64,000 bases of DNA from Vibrio sp. 05-20-BW147. GTDB taxonomy: Bacteria > Pseudomonadota > Gammaproteobacteria > Enterobacterales > Vibrionaceae. This document shows positions 20,878 through 29,920 of this stretch, piece after piece. A program made the translations under genes and the position numbers. The notes under the pieces were generated by a model. That model saw only the letters and a list, made by a program, of their open reading frames with translations. It was not told the origin of the DNA and made no database searches. The stretch spans positions 248,001-312,000 of the forward strand of contig NZ_SZTO01000010.1 of assembly GCF_013369385.1 (NCBI RefSeq), in the 5' to 3' direction. Numbering within the stretch: the stretch's first letter is position 1; every line of letters begins with the position of its first letter.

Positions 20878-21657
20878 TTATAGAGAGACATTAAAGAATC
20901 GTGCCAAGAATCCAGGCTCTTGCATATCTTGTTGTGTTCCGGTGCCAGAATATTGAATTCTTGCGTTGGAAACGCGATTTGACGCAATAGTATTGTCGAA
21001 ACTAATGTCATCTGGACGAATTGTGCCACTGAGGCGAATGTATTCATCACCCGTGTTCAGCGTCAGCCACTTCTCACCACGAATCACGAGATTGCCATTG
21101 GCCAATACTTCGATCACTTCCACGGTGATGTAACCGCTGATGCTGTTACTCTGTTTTGCCGACGCATCGCCAGTGAAACTGTTGGAGTTACTTAGATTGT
21201 AAGAGAAGTTGTACTTATCCCCGATTTTCAACTCTTGTCCACCAACCTCCAGTGGATCCATATTTGAATCGTTGCTTTTCGACAGATCCGCATTGGCACT
21301 TTTCGAAGCATTGGTCTTTTCATCCAAAGTGACGGTAATGATGTCGCCGACGCCGCGAGGCTTCGAATCATCATAAAGATTCGACAAATGGTTCACGCTA
21401 AATAGAGAGCCCGTTTCGGCGGCATAGTGCTCTGGGGTTTGCTTCGGATGAATCGGAGCCCATGCAGGATCGCCTGCCACAGGGTCACTACGTCCACGTA
21501 AGGTATCAACAATGCCTGAACTTTCACTTTTCGATTTGTCGCCTTCTACCGCATCAACAACGGTAGTGGCATTCACCACTTCAGACGTTTCGATCGGCTC
21601 AAGCATGGTACAGCCACTCATGATAGTGACTAAAGCAATCAGACTTATGCGTTTCAT
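20878..21657 (-). CDS. flgH: Flagellar L-ring lipoprotein FlgH
   Basis: 259 residues with a lipoprotein signal; the lipobox ending MSGC places the lipidated cysteine at residue 16. FlgH forms the outer-membrane ring. The [15 protein letters not shown] and [13 protein letters not shown] blocks and the [16 protein letters not shown] block are the FlgH signature. It lies 38 bases after flgG and 59 bases before flgI. Confidence 0.96.
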   Translation of the reverse strand: MKRISLIALVTIMSGCTMLEPIETSEVVNATTVVDAVEGDKSKSESSGIVDTLRGRSDPVAGDPAWAPIHPKQTPEHYAAETGSLFSVNHLSNLYDDSKPRGVGDIITVTLDEKTNASKSANADLSKSNDSNMDPLEVGGQELKIGDKYNFSYNLSNSNSFTGDASAKQSNSISGYITVEVIEVLANGNLVIRGEKWLTLNTGDEYIRLSGTIRPDDISFDNTIASNRVSNARIQYSGTGTQQDMQEPGFLARFFNVSL

Positions 21658-21694
21658 GGCGATCTTCTCTCCTACTCGTTTAGCTAACTAGTGC

Positions 21695-22483
21695 TTAAAG
21701 CTGCTGGTTAACAAAACTCATCATCTTATCGACCGATGAGATGACTTTTGAATTCATTTCGTAAACACGTTGCGCTTCGATCATGTTGACCAATTCTTCC
21801 GTTACGTTCACATTGGATGTTTCTAGCATGGATTGGCGCACTTCACCCAAGCCATCAAGGCCAGGCACCCCTTCTTGTGGGTCACCACTCGCCCCTGTCG
21901 GCAAGTAGAGGTTCTGACCAATGGGCTCTAGGCCACCTGGGTTAACAAAGTCGGTAATGGTGATCTGTCCAACCACTTGGTTATTCTGCTGGCCACGAAC
22001 ACGCACAGAGACTTCACCGTCAGTACCGACAGTAATGGAAATGGCGTCTTCAGGGATCACAATTTCAGGTTCTAACGGATAACCCGAACCGGATGTGACC
22101 ACGACACCTTCACCGTTCAATGTGAACTGCCCATTACGGGTGTAACCAATGTTGCCATCGGGCATGGTGATTTGGAAAAAGCCATCCCCTTCGACCATCA
22201 GATCCAACGCATTGGTGGTGGTTTGGGCGTTACCATGTGTATGCACTTTTTGCGTTGCGACTACTTTTGAGCCCGCACCTAACATCAAACCACTGGGCAG
22301 TTGAGTATTCTGAGAAGATTGACCACCAGGTTGGTTAATATTTTGGTAAAACAGATCTTCAAATACCGCACGACCCTTTTTAAAACCGATGGTTGAGGCG
22401 TTCGCTAGGTTGTTTGAAATTGTCGCGATATTGGTTTGTTGAGCGTCTAAGCCCGTTTTACTTACCCATAGTGCCGGATGCAT
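21695..22483 (-). CDS. flgG: Flagellar distal rod protein FlgG
   Basis: 262 residues, the usual FlgG length. The N-terminal rod signature (GLDAQQTNIATISNNLANAS, TIGFKKGRA) and the C-terminal EELVNMIEAQRVYEMNSKVI are present, with the FlgG-type central part (MLGAGSKVVATQKVHTHGN). It forms the distal rod. It is 21 bases from flgF. Confidence 0.96.
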   Translation of the reverse strand: MHPALWVSKTGLDAQQTNIATISNNLANASTIGFKKGRAVFEDLFYQNINQPGGQSSQNTQLPSGLMLGAGSKVVATQKVHTHGNAQTTTNALDLMVEGDGFFQITMPDGNIGYTRNGQFTLNGEGVVVTSGSGYPLEPEIVIPEDAISITVGTDGEVSVRVRGQQNNQVVGQITITDFVNPGGLEPIGQNLYLPTGASGDPQEGVPGLDGLGEVRQSMLETSNVNVTEELVNMIEAQRVYEMNSKVISSVDKMMSFVNQQL

Positions 22484-22504
22484 AATCTGTGACCTCTAAT
22501 TCTG

Positions 22505-23254
22505 TTAGCTCATACGAAGCAGAGAATCAGACGACTTGTCCATCTCTTCTGCTGTGCTCATCATTTTTACCTGCATCTCAAACTGACGTTGCAGGTCAAT
22601 CAGAGCCGTCATTTCACCAACAGCATTCACGTTGCTGCCCTCAATGGCACCTGTCATGATTTGCACCGTTGGATCCGCTTCGTACGGCTGATTGGGTTCC
22701 TTGTGGCGGAACAGGCCATTGGTGTCTTTAAACAAGGCACTGTCATTGGTCTTGACCAGCTTAATACGATCGATTTCTTCCATCTCTTCCGCTGGCGCTC
22801 CTTGAGGTAAGACCGAGATCGTGCCATCACGGCCGATTTCAATTTTGCTCACAGGAAGAGGAATAGTAATGGGTGCACCACCTTCCCCAAGGACCAAATG
22901 TCCACTGGCATTGCTCAGTAGTCCATTTTGATCGACTTTCAGATTACCGTTACGGGTTAACCCTTCTTTGCCTAGTTTATCCATCACCCCAATCCAACCA
23001 TTTCCCTCAATCGTAATATCGAGGTCACGGCCTGTGGTGATCACACTGCCTTGAGCAAAATTATGTCCAGGACGTTCTGTCATGCTGAAAACTCGAGTAG
23101 GTAGCCCGTCACCGTACGCTTGCATTGAACGAGCTTGTGCTAAATCTGCACGAAACCCGGTTGTGCTCACGTTGGCTAGGTTGTTCGCTCGTAGTTGCAG
23201 TGCCTGCATATTCTGCTTGGCACCACTCATAGCAAGAAAGAGTGCACGATCCAT
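22505..23254 (-). CDS. flgF: Flagellar proximal rod protein FlgF
   Basis: 249 residues starting at MDRALFLAMSGAKQ. A TTG four codons upstream lies inside the GGAG ribosome site and is rejected. The rod signature (LQLRANNLANVSTTGFRADL) and the C-terminal ALIDLQRQFEMQVKMMSTAE are present. It is separated from flgE by a 241-base gap holding a hairpin and a sigma-54 site, so it probably begins a second transcription unit. Confidence 0.95.
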   Translation of the reverse strand: MDRALFLAMSGAKQNMQALQLRANNLANVSTTGFRADLAQARSMQAYGDGLPTRVFSMTERPGHNFAQGSVITTGRDLDITIEGNGWIGVMDKLGKEGLTRNGNLKVDQNGLLSNASGHLVLGEGGAPITIPLPVSKIEIGRDGTISVLPQGAPAEEMEEIDRIKLVKTNDSALFKDTNGLFRHKEPNQPYEADPTVQIMTGAIEGSNVNAVGEMTALIDLQRQFEMQVKMMSTAEEMDKSSDSLLRMS

Positions 23255-23290
23255 AATCCGCTCCAAAAATCTTAATCTAAGACCTTAAAA

Positions 23291-23306
23291 GCAAGCATCA
23301 TGCCAA
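23291..23306 (-). promoter_or_regulatory. Sigma-54 promoter of flgFGHIJ
   Basis: On the minus strand TTGGCAT, GATGC, TTGC: good -24 and -12 elements. The predicted start is about 25 bases before the flgF ATG. Confidence 0.7.
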
Positions 23307-23437
23307 TTTATTTTATTCAATAAATTCAAATCTATAGAAGAATAACTACGAGAGAGGCAATCAGAGAGAGGCAAACCATCGGTAGAAACGATGCCGATCG
23401 GCAATCAAAGAGGCAAAGTATGATAGATGTGAATAAT

Positions 23438-23469
23438 GCTTAGCCTGAGTGAGGTTGTTCAGGCTAAGC
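23438..23469 (-). terminator. Perfect hairpin after flgE, without U tract
   Basis: GCTTAGCCTGA and TCAGGCTAAGC form a perfect 11-bp stem with a 10-base loop, 27 bases after the flgE stop. No T run follows, so it may protect the flgBCDE mRNA 3' end or be a weak terminator. Confidence 0.5.
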
Positions 23470-23495
23470 ACCAGATGAATGTCATGTAAAAACGA

Positions 23496-24800
23496 TTAAC
23501 GAATCTGCAGGATGTTCTGTTGTAGCTGGTTGTGAACTTCTAGCGCACGAGAGTTTGCTTGGAAGTTACGCTGAGCAGAAATCAGATCCACCAGCTCTTG
23601 AGTCATATCGATATTCGACTGCTCAAGCGCACCGCTGGAAACCGTACCAAATGAACCTTTGTTTGATTCACCCCAGATTTTATCGCCTGAGTTATTGGTT
23701 GAGTTCCACTGCGTACCACCTTTCTTATCCAAACCTTGCTCATTTGGAACACGTACCAAGGCAACACGACCTAGAGTCACGTTTTCACCGTTAGAGTATG
23801 TACCGTAAACACTGCCGTTTTCGTCGATATCAACTTTGGTCAAGAAACCCGTGGTTGCACCATCTTCATCGAACTTTGTCAGTTCAAACGGCGCGGCAAA
23901 CTGGGTTGATGAGTTTAAATCAAACGCGATGGTTTGCGTTGGATCGCCACCATTCATATCAATCGGCACAGCACCAGCACCAAGCGGATCAGAAATGATC
24001 GGTTGACCATTGTTGAGGCTCGCCAATGTACCATCATTATTGAACTTAACGGTGTGACCAATATGACCTGTCGCATTGGTTGCATCACCACCAGCAATAT
24101 TGAGCGGTTTTTCACCTTGGCTATCGGTTACTGTGTAGTACGTCTGCCAAGTATTGGGTTGAGTCTGATCTTTCAAATAGTAAGTGGTTAATTTGTAAGA
24201 TTGACCCATTGAGTCATAAATCGTCGAAGAAGTAGAACGGTTATAAGTATCTGGATCTTGGAAATCAAATGCCTGTGGATCTTTTAGCGCACCACTGGCA
24301 GGTAGGTTAACACCCACCGTGACATTAGAAGTCTGCTTTGGTTTACCAAATTCCGCTGGAATATTAAGCGGCTGAGGTTCATAAGACGCCACATCACCAC
24401 TTAATGGATCCACTTGGTAACCCAGTAGGTATTCATCATTCGCCGTCACCATGTAGTTGTCTTTGCTTAAATGAAACGCACCGTTACGAGTTAACTCGTT
24501 TTGGTTTGGTACCATACGGTCTTTCGCTACAGCAAAGAAACCTGTACCGCTAATGCGCAAATCCATAGGGTTGTTAGTGTAAATGCTTGAACCTTCGTGG
24601 AACTGTTGTGCCACTTGGTTTGCTTGTACACCACCGCCCGGAGTGGTTTTCGCATTGGTGAACAGTGAATTTGAGTAGACATCACCAAACTCCGCACGCG
24701 ACTCTTTAAAGCCGTAGGTATTGGCGTTGGCAATATTGTTACTCGTGGTGTTCAGATCTAACTGAGCCGCGGATAAACCGCTTAAAGATACATATGACAT
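23496..24800 (-). CDS. flgE: Flagellar hook protein FlgE
   Basis: 434 residues. FlgE builds the hook, the universal joint between rod and filament. The N-terminal SLSGLSAAQLDLNTTSNNIA, the TYGFKESRAEFGDVYSNSLF block and the C-terminal TQELVDLISAQRNFQANSRA are present. Central variable domains lie at about 150-350. Last gene of the flgBCDE unit. Confidence 0.96.
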   Translation of the reverse strand: MSYVSLSGLSAAQLDLNTTSNNIANANTYGFKESRAEFGDVYSNSLFTNAKTTPGGGVQANQVAQQFHEGSSIYTNNPMDLRISGTGFFAVAKDRMVPNQNELTRNGAFHLSKDNYMVTANDEYLLGYQVDPLSGDVASYEPQPLNIPAEFGKPKQTSNVTVGVNLPASGALKDPQAFDFQDPDTYNRSTSSTIYDSMGQSYKLTTYYLKDQTQPNTWQTYYTVTDSQGEKPLNIAGGDATNATGHIGHTVKFNNDGTLASLNNGQPIISDPLGAGAVPIDMNGGDPTQTIAFDLNSSTQFAAPFELTKFDEDGATTGFLTKVDIDENGSVYGTYSNGENVTLGRVALVRVPNEQGLDKKGGTQWNSTNNSGDKIWGESNKGSFGTVSSGALEQSNIDMTQELVDLISAQRNFQANSRALEVHNQLQQNILQIR

Positions 24801-24830
24801 TCCAAAATCTCCTGAATCTAGCTAGCGTAA

Positions 24831-25538
24831 TTACGCTTTGCCAACTTCTAGTACTTCAGCAAGTCGAACTGGCGATTCAAAGCCAGCCAGATTGAGCAGT
24901 ACGTTACCATCACCTTTACCTAGCAATACGCTGTTTACGTTGGCGTAAGTGGATACTGGAAAATCAGTAGCCTGACCATCCAACAAACCTGATGCCTTCA
25001 CTTTGTATTTGCCAGCCGGCAATGGATTACCGTTTTCATCTTTACCGTCCCACTCCACGCGGTTGTCTCCCGCAGGCTTCGCTCCTACCTCAAAAGAACG
25101 AATGAGCTGGCCAATCTCATTTTCCACTCGCACAATCACGTTATCCATGGCTTGTGGCAGTTTGACCATTGCAGGCATGCCTGCATTTTCCTGCTTCATC
25201 CCAGCCGCTCCGGGAACCAAAACATCACGTCCAACAAGAGATGAAGCTTGTAATGCTTGGTTTGATGTCATCGATGAGTTGAGGCTCTCAAACTGAGAGT
25301 TCATCTTGCCGATACCATCAACGGTCGCAAATGACGCCATTTGCGCAATCATCTGGTCGTTACTCACCGGCTTAAAAGGATCCTGTTGAGCAAGTTGCTT
25401 GGTCAACAACGATAAAAAGTCTTCTTGTTTAAGCTCTTGTTTACCTGTTGTTTCAGTCGGCTTTTTACTCTCTTGCAAACTTTTAAGCTGGTCGATATAG
25501 GACAAGCCGCTTTGACCAACGTTATTAATTCCGGCCAT
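24831..25538 (-). CDS. flgD: Flagellar hook-capping protein FlgD
   Basis: 235 residues. FlgD is the scaffold that caps the growing hook. The N-terminal LKQEDFLSLLTKQLAQQDPF, with PVSNDQMIAQMASF, is the family signature. A FlgD Ig-like/Tudor region (VRVENEIGQLIRSFEVG, EWDGKDENGNPLPAG) fills the C-terminal half. It is 17 bases after flgC. Confidence 0.96.
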   Translation of the reverse strand: MAGINNVGQSGLSYIDQLKSLQESKKPTETTGKQELKQEDFLSLLTKQLAQQDPFKPVSNDQMIAQMASFATVDGIGKMNSQFESLNSSMTSNQALQASSLVGRDVLVPGAAGMKQENAGMPAMVKLPQAMDNVIVRVENEIGQLIRSFEVGAKPAGDNRVEWDGKDENGNPLPAGKYKVKASGLLDGQATDFPVSTYANVNSVLLGKGDGNVLLNLAGFESPVRLAEVLEVGKA

Positions 25539-25555
25539 ACGCTACCTCCTTATCC

Positions 25556-25972
25556 TTATTGACCCATCTGCAGCGTACGCAGCAGCATTTGTTTACTAGC
25601 ATCTGCAACTTGAACGTTTGTTTGGTACGCTCGTGAAGCAGAAATCATGTTGGCCATCTCTTCCATCACATTGACATTAGGCTTGTAGATATAGCCTTCA
25701 TCGTTTGCGAGTGGGTGCTCTGGGTTGTATTCCGCGCTCAACGGCTTATCGCTTTCCACAATGCCTAGTACTTTCACAGGAACCGTGTCCCCGCGGTTGT
25801 ACATGGCATTACTTAACTCAGCACCAAACACCGCGTGACGGGCTTTGTATGTGTCTTTAGCAGAGCTGCTGACACTATCCGCGTTGGCTAAGTTGCTCGA
25901 AGTGGTATTTAGACGAACAGATTCAGCACTCATTGCAGAACCAGTCACATTGAACACATTAAATAAGCTCAT
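25556..25972 (-). CDS. flgC: Flagellar proximal rod protein FlgC
   Basis: 138 residues. Rod signature LFNVFNVTGSAMSAESVRLN and SSNLANADS, then the FlgC-type PVKVLGIVESDKPLSAEYNP stretch and NVNVMEEMANMISASRAYQT. It lies 4 bases after flgB. Confidence 0.96.
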   Translation of the reverse strand: MSLFNVFNVTGSAMSAESVRLNTTSSNLANADSVSSSAKDTYKARHAVFGAELSNAMYNRGDTVPVKVLGIVESDKPLSAEYNPEHPLANDEGYIYKPNVNVMEEMANMISASRAYQTNVQVADASKQMLLRTLQMGQ

Positions 25973-25976
25973 CTAA

Positions 25977-26372
25977 TTAATCCCCTTTGATTGCTTTCGT
26001 TAAGTTCTTAAATTTGCTACCTAGAAAATCCAGTGATGCCTGATGACGGATTTGATTTTGCATAAAGAGGTTACGCTCTAAATCTAAATCCACCGTGTTG
26101 CCATCGCCGGTATCAGGTTGCGTTGGTAAACGATAAAGCTTCTCACCCATTACCGTTGTAGTGGCAGGAATGTGCCGACCATCCGTGCGGCTAAGACCAA
26201 TGCTTGCCCCCGAACTTGCCGCCTGCAATTCCTTGGTAAAGTCTAGCCCTCTTGCCTTATAGCCAGGTGTGTTTGCTTGCGCAATGTTAGTAGAGATAAC
26301 CTCTGCATTGCGTTCACGCACGCCCACCGTGTGTTGGTGGATACCTAGAGCCTTGTCAAAAGAGATAGCCAT
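25977..26372 (-). CDS. flgB: Flagellar proximal rod protein FlgB
   Basis: 131 residues. FlgB forms the base of the rod. N-terminal SFDKALGIHQHTVGVRERNA, then NIAQANTPGYKARGLDF, then the C-terminal NQIRHQASLDFLGSKFKNLT. First gene of the hook-basal-body operon, with a consensus sigma-54 promoter 46 bases upstream. Confidence 0.96.
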   Translation of the reverse strand: MAISFDKALGIHQHTVGVRERNAEVISTNIAQANTPGYKARGLDFTKELQAASSGASIGLSRTDGRHIPATTTVMGEKLYRLPTQPDTGDGNTVDLDLERNLFMQNQIRHQASLDFLGSKFKNLTKAIKGD

Positions 26373-26417
26373 AACTTGCCTCTACAAAAAGAACTGACCG
26401 TTATTGGTTAAACAAAA

Positions 26418-26433
26418 GCAATTACTGTGCCAA
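26418..26433 (-). promoter_or_regulatory. Sigma-54 promoter of flgBCDE
   Basis: On the minus strand TTGGCAC, AGTAA, TTGC is a full consensus match to the -24/-12 promoter. The predicted start is about 34 bases before the flgB ATG. Class III promoters of this type in vibrios are activated by FlrC (FlaM). Confidence 0.85.
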
Positions 26434-26629
26434 AAGGCAAAAACAATCAAATTTGTTTAAAACCTACACTTCACCTGCAATAACCAAGCCATATCGAGAA
26501 GGAAATGTCATAAAGCTTCATCCATATAGCTGGTTTTAAAATTATACACCCAAACAGTCTGAAGACGCCTGTTTCGTGGAAGTGAACCAGAGAGCTCGAA
26601 GGAAAATGACAGAAGAGCTAAGAGGCTGA

Positions 26630-26701
26630 GGGAAACTAGGGACTAGGGACTAGGGACTAGGGACTAGGGACTAGGGACTAGGGACTAGGGACTAGGGACT
26701 A
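26630..26701. repeat. Tandem array of 9 perfect 7-bp repeats (GGGACTA)
   Basis: Nine perfect GGGACTA units occupy 26639-26701, preceded by one degenerate unit GGGAAACTA. The array lies between the cheR terminator and the flgB promoter, outside any coding frame. It abuts a second array of a related 8-bp unit. Confidence 0.95.
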
Positions 26702-26781
26702 GCAAACTAGCAAACTAGCAAACTAGCAAACTAGCAAACTAGCAAACTAGCAAACTAGCAAACTAGCAAACTAGCAAACTA
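26702..26781. repeat. Tandem array of 10 perfect 8-bp repeats (GCAAACTA)
   Basis: Ten perfect GCAAACTA units directly follow the 7-bp array. The two units share the ACTAG junction, so each array carries a CTAG tetranucleotide in every period. Copy number is likely to vary between strains by slipped-strand mispairing. Confidence 0.95.
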
Positions 26782-26784
26782 GAT

Positions 26785-26820
26785 ATAAAAAAACAGCTCG
26801 AGAATGTCGAGCTGTTTGAA
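26785..26820 (-). terminator. Rho-independent terminator of cheVR
   Basis: AAACAGCTCGA and TCGAGCTGTTT make a perfect 11-bp stem with a 5-base loop, followed on the minus strand by a run of T. It lies 25 bases after the cheR stop. Confidence 0.9.
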
Positions 26821-26841
26821 TTTTGTCTGTTGCTTTGCAAG

Positions 26842-27669
26842 TTACTTCAACTTGTAGATGATACCTGGATTACAACGAACCATTTCGAATCGGTCTGTCA
26901 ATCCGGTTAGAGACTCTGATGCCCCTAACAGTAAGTAACCACCAGGGTTCAAACTGTTCGCCATCTGGTTCAGCACTTTTGATTTCATATCTGGTGAAAA
27001 GTAAATTAATACGTTTCGGCAGAAAATGATGTCAAACTTACCCAGTAACGCATAGCTATCCATCAAGTTTTGTGGCCTAAAATTCACCAAACGCTTTACG
27101 TTGTCTTTGACTTTCATGCGGCCATCACCTGCGTCTTCAAAGAAAGTGCGGCGACGCTCTGGTGACAAGCCTCGGCCTAGAGCAAGATTGTCGTACACTC
27201 CAGCACGACACATATCCAACATGCTGGCTGAGATATCCGTCGCGGTAATCGATACGCTGGTTAACATGCCGGGCTTGCGTTGTTGAGTCTCTAGCACCGT
27301 CATGGCCATCGAATAAGGCTCTTGACCTGACGAACTTGCTGCTGACCAAATTTTAATAGGTCGACGACTCGCCGCTACCTCAGGCAAAAGCTTTTCTGCC
27401 AACACGGTGAAAGGATAGGTATCACGAAACCATAAGGTTTCATTCGTTGTCATTGCATCGACTGCTGCCACTCGAAGTTCGCGATTGCGGCCTGTGACCA
27501 CATCTCTTAACAAATCAGAGAGTGAAGCGAGTTTGAATTTGGTGACCAATGGGCTGAGACGGCTACGAACCAAATACTGCTTACTGTCACCCAACACGAT
27601 ACCGCACTGGGACTCTAGAAAACGGCTAAAGTCTCGATACTCTTGGTCACTGATTGTAATAGCAGTCAT
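26842..27669 (-). CDS. cheR: Chemotaxis protein methyltransferase CheR
   Basis: 275 residues. CheR uses S-adenosylmethionine to methylate glutamates on chemoreceptors. The N-terminal helical domain (DFSRFLESQCGIVLGDSKQY), the SAM-binding IWSAASSSGQEPYSMAM motif, and FDIIFCRNVLIYFSPDMKSK near the C-terminus are diagnostic. It is 16 bases after cheV on the same strand. Confidence 0.96.
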   Translation of the reverse strand: MTAITISDQEYRDFSRFLESQCGIVLGDSKQYLVRSRLSPLVTKFKLASLSDLLRDVVTGRNRELRVAAVDAMTTNETLWFRDTYPFTVLAEKLLPEVAASRRPIKIWSAASSSGQEPYSMAMTVLETQQRKPGMLTSVSITATDISASMLDMCRAGVYDNLALGRGLSPERRRTFFEDAGDGRMKVKDNVKRLVNFRPQNLMDSYALLGKFDIIFCRNVLIYFSPDMKSKVLNQMANSLNPGGYLLLGASESLTGLTDRFEMVRCNPGIIYKLK

Positions 27670-27685
27670 TAACGTCTCTTTATTA

Positions 27686-28612
27686 TTAGTTTGTTAGTGC
27701 AGTTTTCACTGCATTACCCAATTCGTCTGGATTAAACTTCGCAATAAACGCATTCGCGCCGACTCGTTCCACCATAGCTTGGTTAAAAACACCACTCAAG
27801 GATGAATGCAAGATGACATACAAACCTTTCAGTTCGGCATGGCGACGAATTTCCGCGGTTAAAGTATAACCGTCCATTTCAGGCATTTCGATATCCGAAA
27901 TCACAAGAGAAATTTGATCTTTAATTGGACCCTCCGCGGCCATTTCAAGCAACTTCTCATAAGCTTCTTTGCCATCTTTTACCGCGACGCATTCAAAACC
28001 GATATTGGTAATGGCGCGCTCTACCTGTTTACGAGCCACGGTCGAGTCATCGGCGATTAAGATACGACGTACAATCGCTTTTTCAGTTTCTACTTTGGCA
28101 ATTTCTTCACCAATCGAAGAATCCATCGTTTCATCCACTGGCGCGATTTCAGCCAAAATTTTCTCAACGTCAAGAATTTCGACCAACTCATTGTCGATAT
28201 TAGTCACAGCCGTTAAGTAGTTGGCCTTGCCTGCACCCTGTGGTGGTGGAAGAATCGCTTCCCAATGCATGTTGATGATGCGTTCAACAGAAGTCACCAA
28301 AAACGCTTGAATAGTGCGGTTGAACTCCGCAATAACGACAAAGCACTTGTCGATATCTTGAGTTGGACGTCCACCAATCGCTAGACTGAGATCAATCACT
28401 GAAACTGTATGGCCACGAATATGAGCCACACCTTTAACGAGTCGGTGCAGATTGGGCATTGAAGTAAGCTTTGGGCACTGTAATACTTCTTTTACTTTAA
28501 ATACGTTAATACCATAACGTTGTCGGCCCATTAAACGAAAGGTTAGCAACTCCAGTCTATTTTGACCAACGAGTTGCGTCCGTTGATTCACGGAATCAAG
28601 AATCCCCGTCAT
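27686..28612 (-). CDS. cheV: Chemotaxis coupling/response protein CheV
   Basis: 308 residues with an N-terminal CheW-like domain (about 15-160, LLTFRLMGRQRYGINVFKVK) and a C-terminal response-regulator receiver domain (about 178-305). The phospho-acceptor aspartate is in LVISDIEMPEMDGY and the conserved lysine in NAFIAKFNPDE. It couples receptors to CheA and adapts by phosphorylation. It is divergent from flgA across 75 bases and sits in the typical Vibrio cheVR position. Confidence 0.95.
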   Translation of the reverse strand: MTGILDSVNQRTQLVGQNRLELLTFRLMGRQRYGINVFKVKEVLQCPKLTSMPNLHRLVKGVAHIRGHTVSVIDLSLAIGGRPTQDIDKCFVVIAEFNRTIQAFLVTSVERIINMHWEAILPPPQGAGKANYLTAVTNIDNELVEILDVEKILAEIAPVDETMDSSIGEEIAKVETEKAIVRRILIADDSTVARKQVERAITNIGFECVAVKDGKEAYEKLLEMAAEGPIKDQISLVISDIEMPEMDGYTLTAEIRRHAELKGLYVILHSSLSGVFNQAMVERVGANAFIAKFNPDELGNAVKTALTN

Positions 28613-28687
28613 AAGCTCATCTCCATCTCAAACTTTTTGATTAAAAGTGATAATCTAATTACAGCTGCATAACACCAGAGAAACAGA

Positions 28688-29434
28688 ATGGCGTATTCTA
28701 ATACTTATTTATCTTCATTTACCATCTATAAGTGTAGAGCTTTCTATAAAAGTTACGCTAAGTCTATCGGCATTTTGCTAACTTTGTTTAGTTTTTTTGC
28801 GCATGGCGCGACAGAAAATCAAATAAAACAGATACAGTTAGCGGCAGAAGAACATCTTTTAGCCAATGTAGACACGCCACTAGGCGGCCACCTTAACGTA
28901 ACGGCCGCTAATATAGATAGTAGAATAAAAGCGACTGATTGCCCGATTCCTTTGATCACAAGTTCAAATTCAACCAATAGCACGCGCAGTAACATAAACG
29001 TGTTAGTAGAGTGCCCTCCTGACGAGTGGCAAATTTATGTACCAGTGAGGCTATCTATTGCCGTCCCTTTAGTGACTGCAACACGCTCCTTAACTCGCGG
29101 TGAGATCATTGGATTTTCAGACGTCAGCATTAGCCTGATCGAACTCCAGCGATTTCGCAAAGACGGTTACTCTGAGGCAGAGCAAGTTATTGGCGCAAAA
29201 GTAAAACGTATTTTACGCCCCGGAGATGTGGTTGAAAGAGGGGATATCTGCGTTGTCTGTCGCAATGAAAAAGTGGTGATAAAAGCAACAAAGGATGGGA
29301 TGACTATCACAACTCAAGGGACCTCTCTACAAGATGGTGCCGCTGGAGAGCAAGTGCGGGTGAAAAATGACAAGTCTCAGCGTATAATCGAAGGCATCGT
29401 GACTGGCATTGCTGAAGTCACGGTTTCGTTTTAA
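28688..29434 (+). CDS. flgA: P-ring assembly chaperone FlgA
   Basis: 248 residues with an N-terminal signal peptide (hydrophobic SIGILLTLFSFFAHGA, cleaved near residue 41) preceded by an unusually long polar leader of about 25 residues. An internal start cannot be excluded. The C-terminal SAF domain is visible in VPLVTATRSLTRGEIIGFSD and QGTSLQDGAAGEQVRVKN. It is a periplasmic chaperone for FlgI. It begins the flgA-flgM-flgN group. Confidence 0.92.
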   Translation: MAYSNTYLSSFTIYKCRAFYKSYAKSIGILLTLFSFFAHGATENQIKQIQLAAEEHLLANVDTPLGGHLNVTAANIDSRIKATDCPIPLITSSNSTNSTRSNINVLVECPPDEWQIYVPVRLSIAVPLVTATRSLTRGEIIGFSDVSISLIELQRFRKDGYSEAEQVIGAKVKRILRPGDVVERGDICVVCRNEKVVIKATKDGMTITTQGTSLQDGAAGEQVRVKNDKSQRIIEGIVTGIAEVTVSF

Positions 29435-29512
29435 CATAACGTTCATACTTTCACAGAGGATCGTCCTCCGTTTCGGCCCGAATCCTGCTAGAAAGAAATT
29501 GGAAATTTTTTC

Positions 29513-29539
29513 TAAAGTATTGTCCATGATGGTCGATAC
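29513..29539 (+). promoter_or_regulatory. Sigma-28 (FliA) promoter of flgMN
   Basis: TAAAG, 14 bases, GTCGATAC closely matches the Vibrio sigma-28 pattern. The predicted start is about 35 bases before flgM. It makes the anti-sigma factor part of its own sigma's regulon. Confidence 0.65.
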
Positions 29540-29579
29540 TGAGTGTACAAATCCCATACTGTGTAGGTAAGGTTTAAAT

Positions 29580-29903
29580 ATGGCAAGTATCGACAACATA
29601 CGCTCAGGCCAAATGATGACGACGAATAGTCGTGGTCCTGCGCGTGCTGACTCAAATTCAGTATCAGATACCCGTGAAGCGAAAAAAAGCAACGTGGGTC
29701 AAGATGCCGTCTCTTTGAGTCAACAAAGTCGTGATATTGAACAGCTTCACCAAGAGATGGCAGCAAAACCTGCATTTGATGCAGCAAAAGTTGCCGCTAT
29801 CAAGGAAGCGATCGCAAACGGTTCTTACCGTGTTGATCCTGAGAAGTTGGCAGATAACATGATGAAATTTGAAAATGAATTGGCTGACCGTGTAAAAGCG
29901 TAG
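29580..29903 (+). CDS. flgM: Anti-sigma-28 factor FlgM
   Basis: 107 residues. FlgM binds and inhibits sigma-28 until it is exported on hook completion. The N-terminus (MASIDNIRSGQMMTTNS) is polar and probably unstructured. The C-terminal AKVAAIKEAIANGSYRVDPE and KLADNMMKFENEL helices are the conserved sigma-binding part. It is 17 bases before flgN. Confidence 0.94.
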   Translation: MASIDNIRSGQMMTTNSRGPARADSNSVSDTREAKKSNVGQDAVSLSQQSRDIEQLHQEMAAKPAFDAAKVAAIKEAIANGSYRVDPEKLADNMMKFENELADRVKA

Positions 29904-29920
29904 AGTCGAGGTAGATAGTC

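Noticed and set aside
26630..26781. CRISPR array
   Set aside because: Units are 7 and 8 bp with no spacers and no cas genes nearby; they are simple tandem repeats.
29435..29480. GAGGA-TCG-TCCTC hairpin after flgA
   Set aside because: A 5-bp stem without a T run; too weak to call a terminator.
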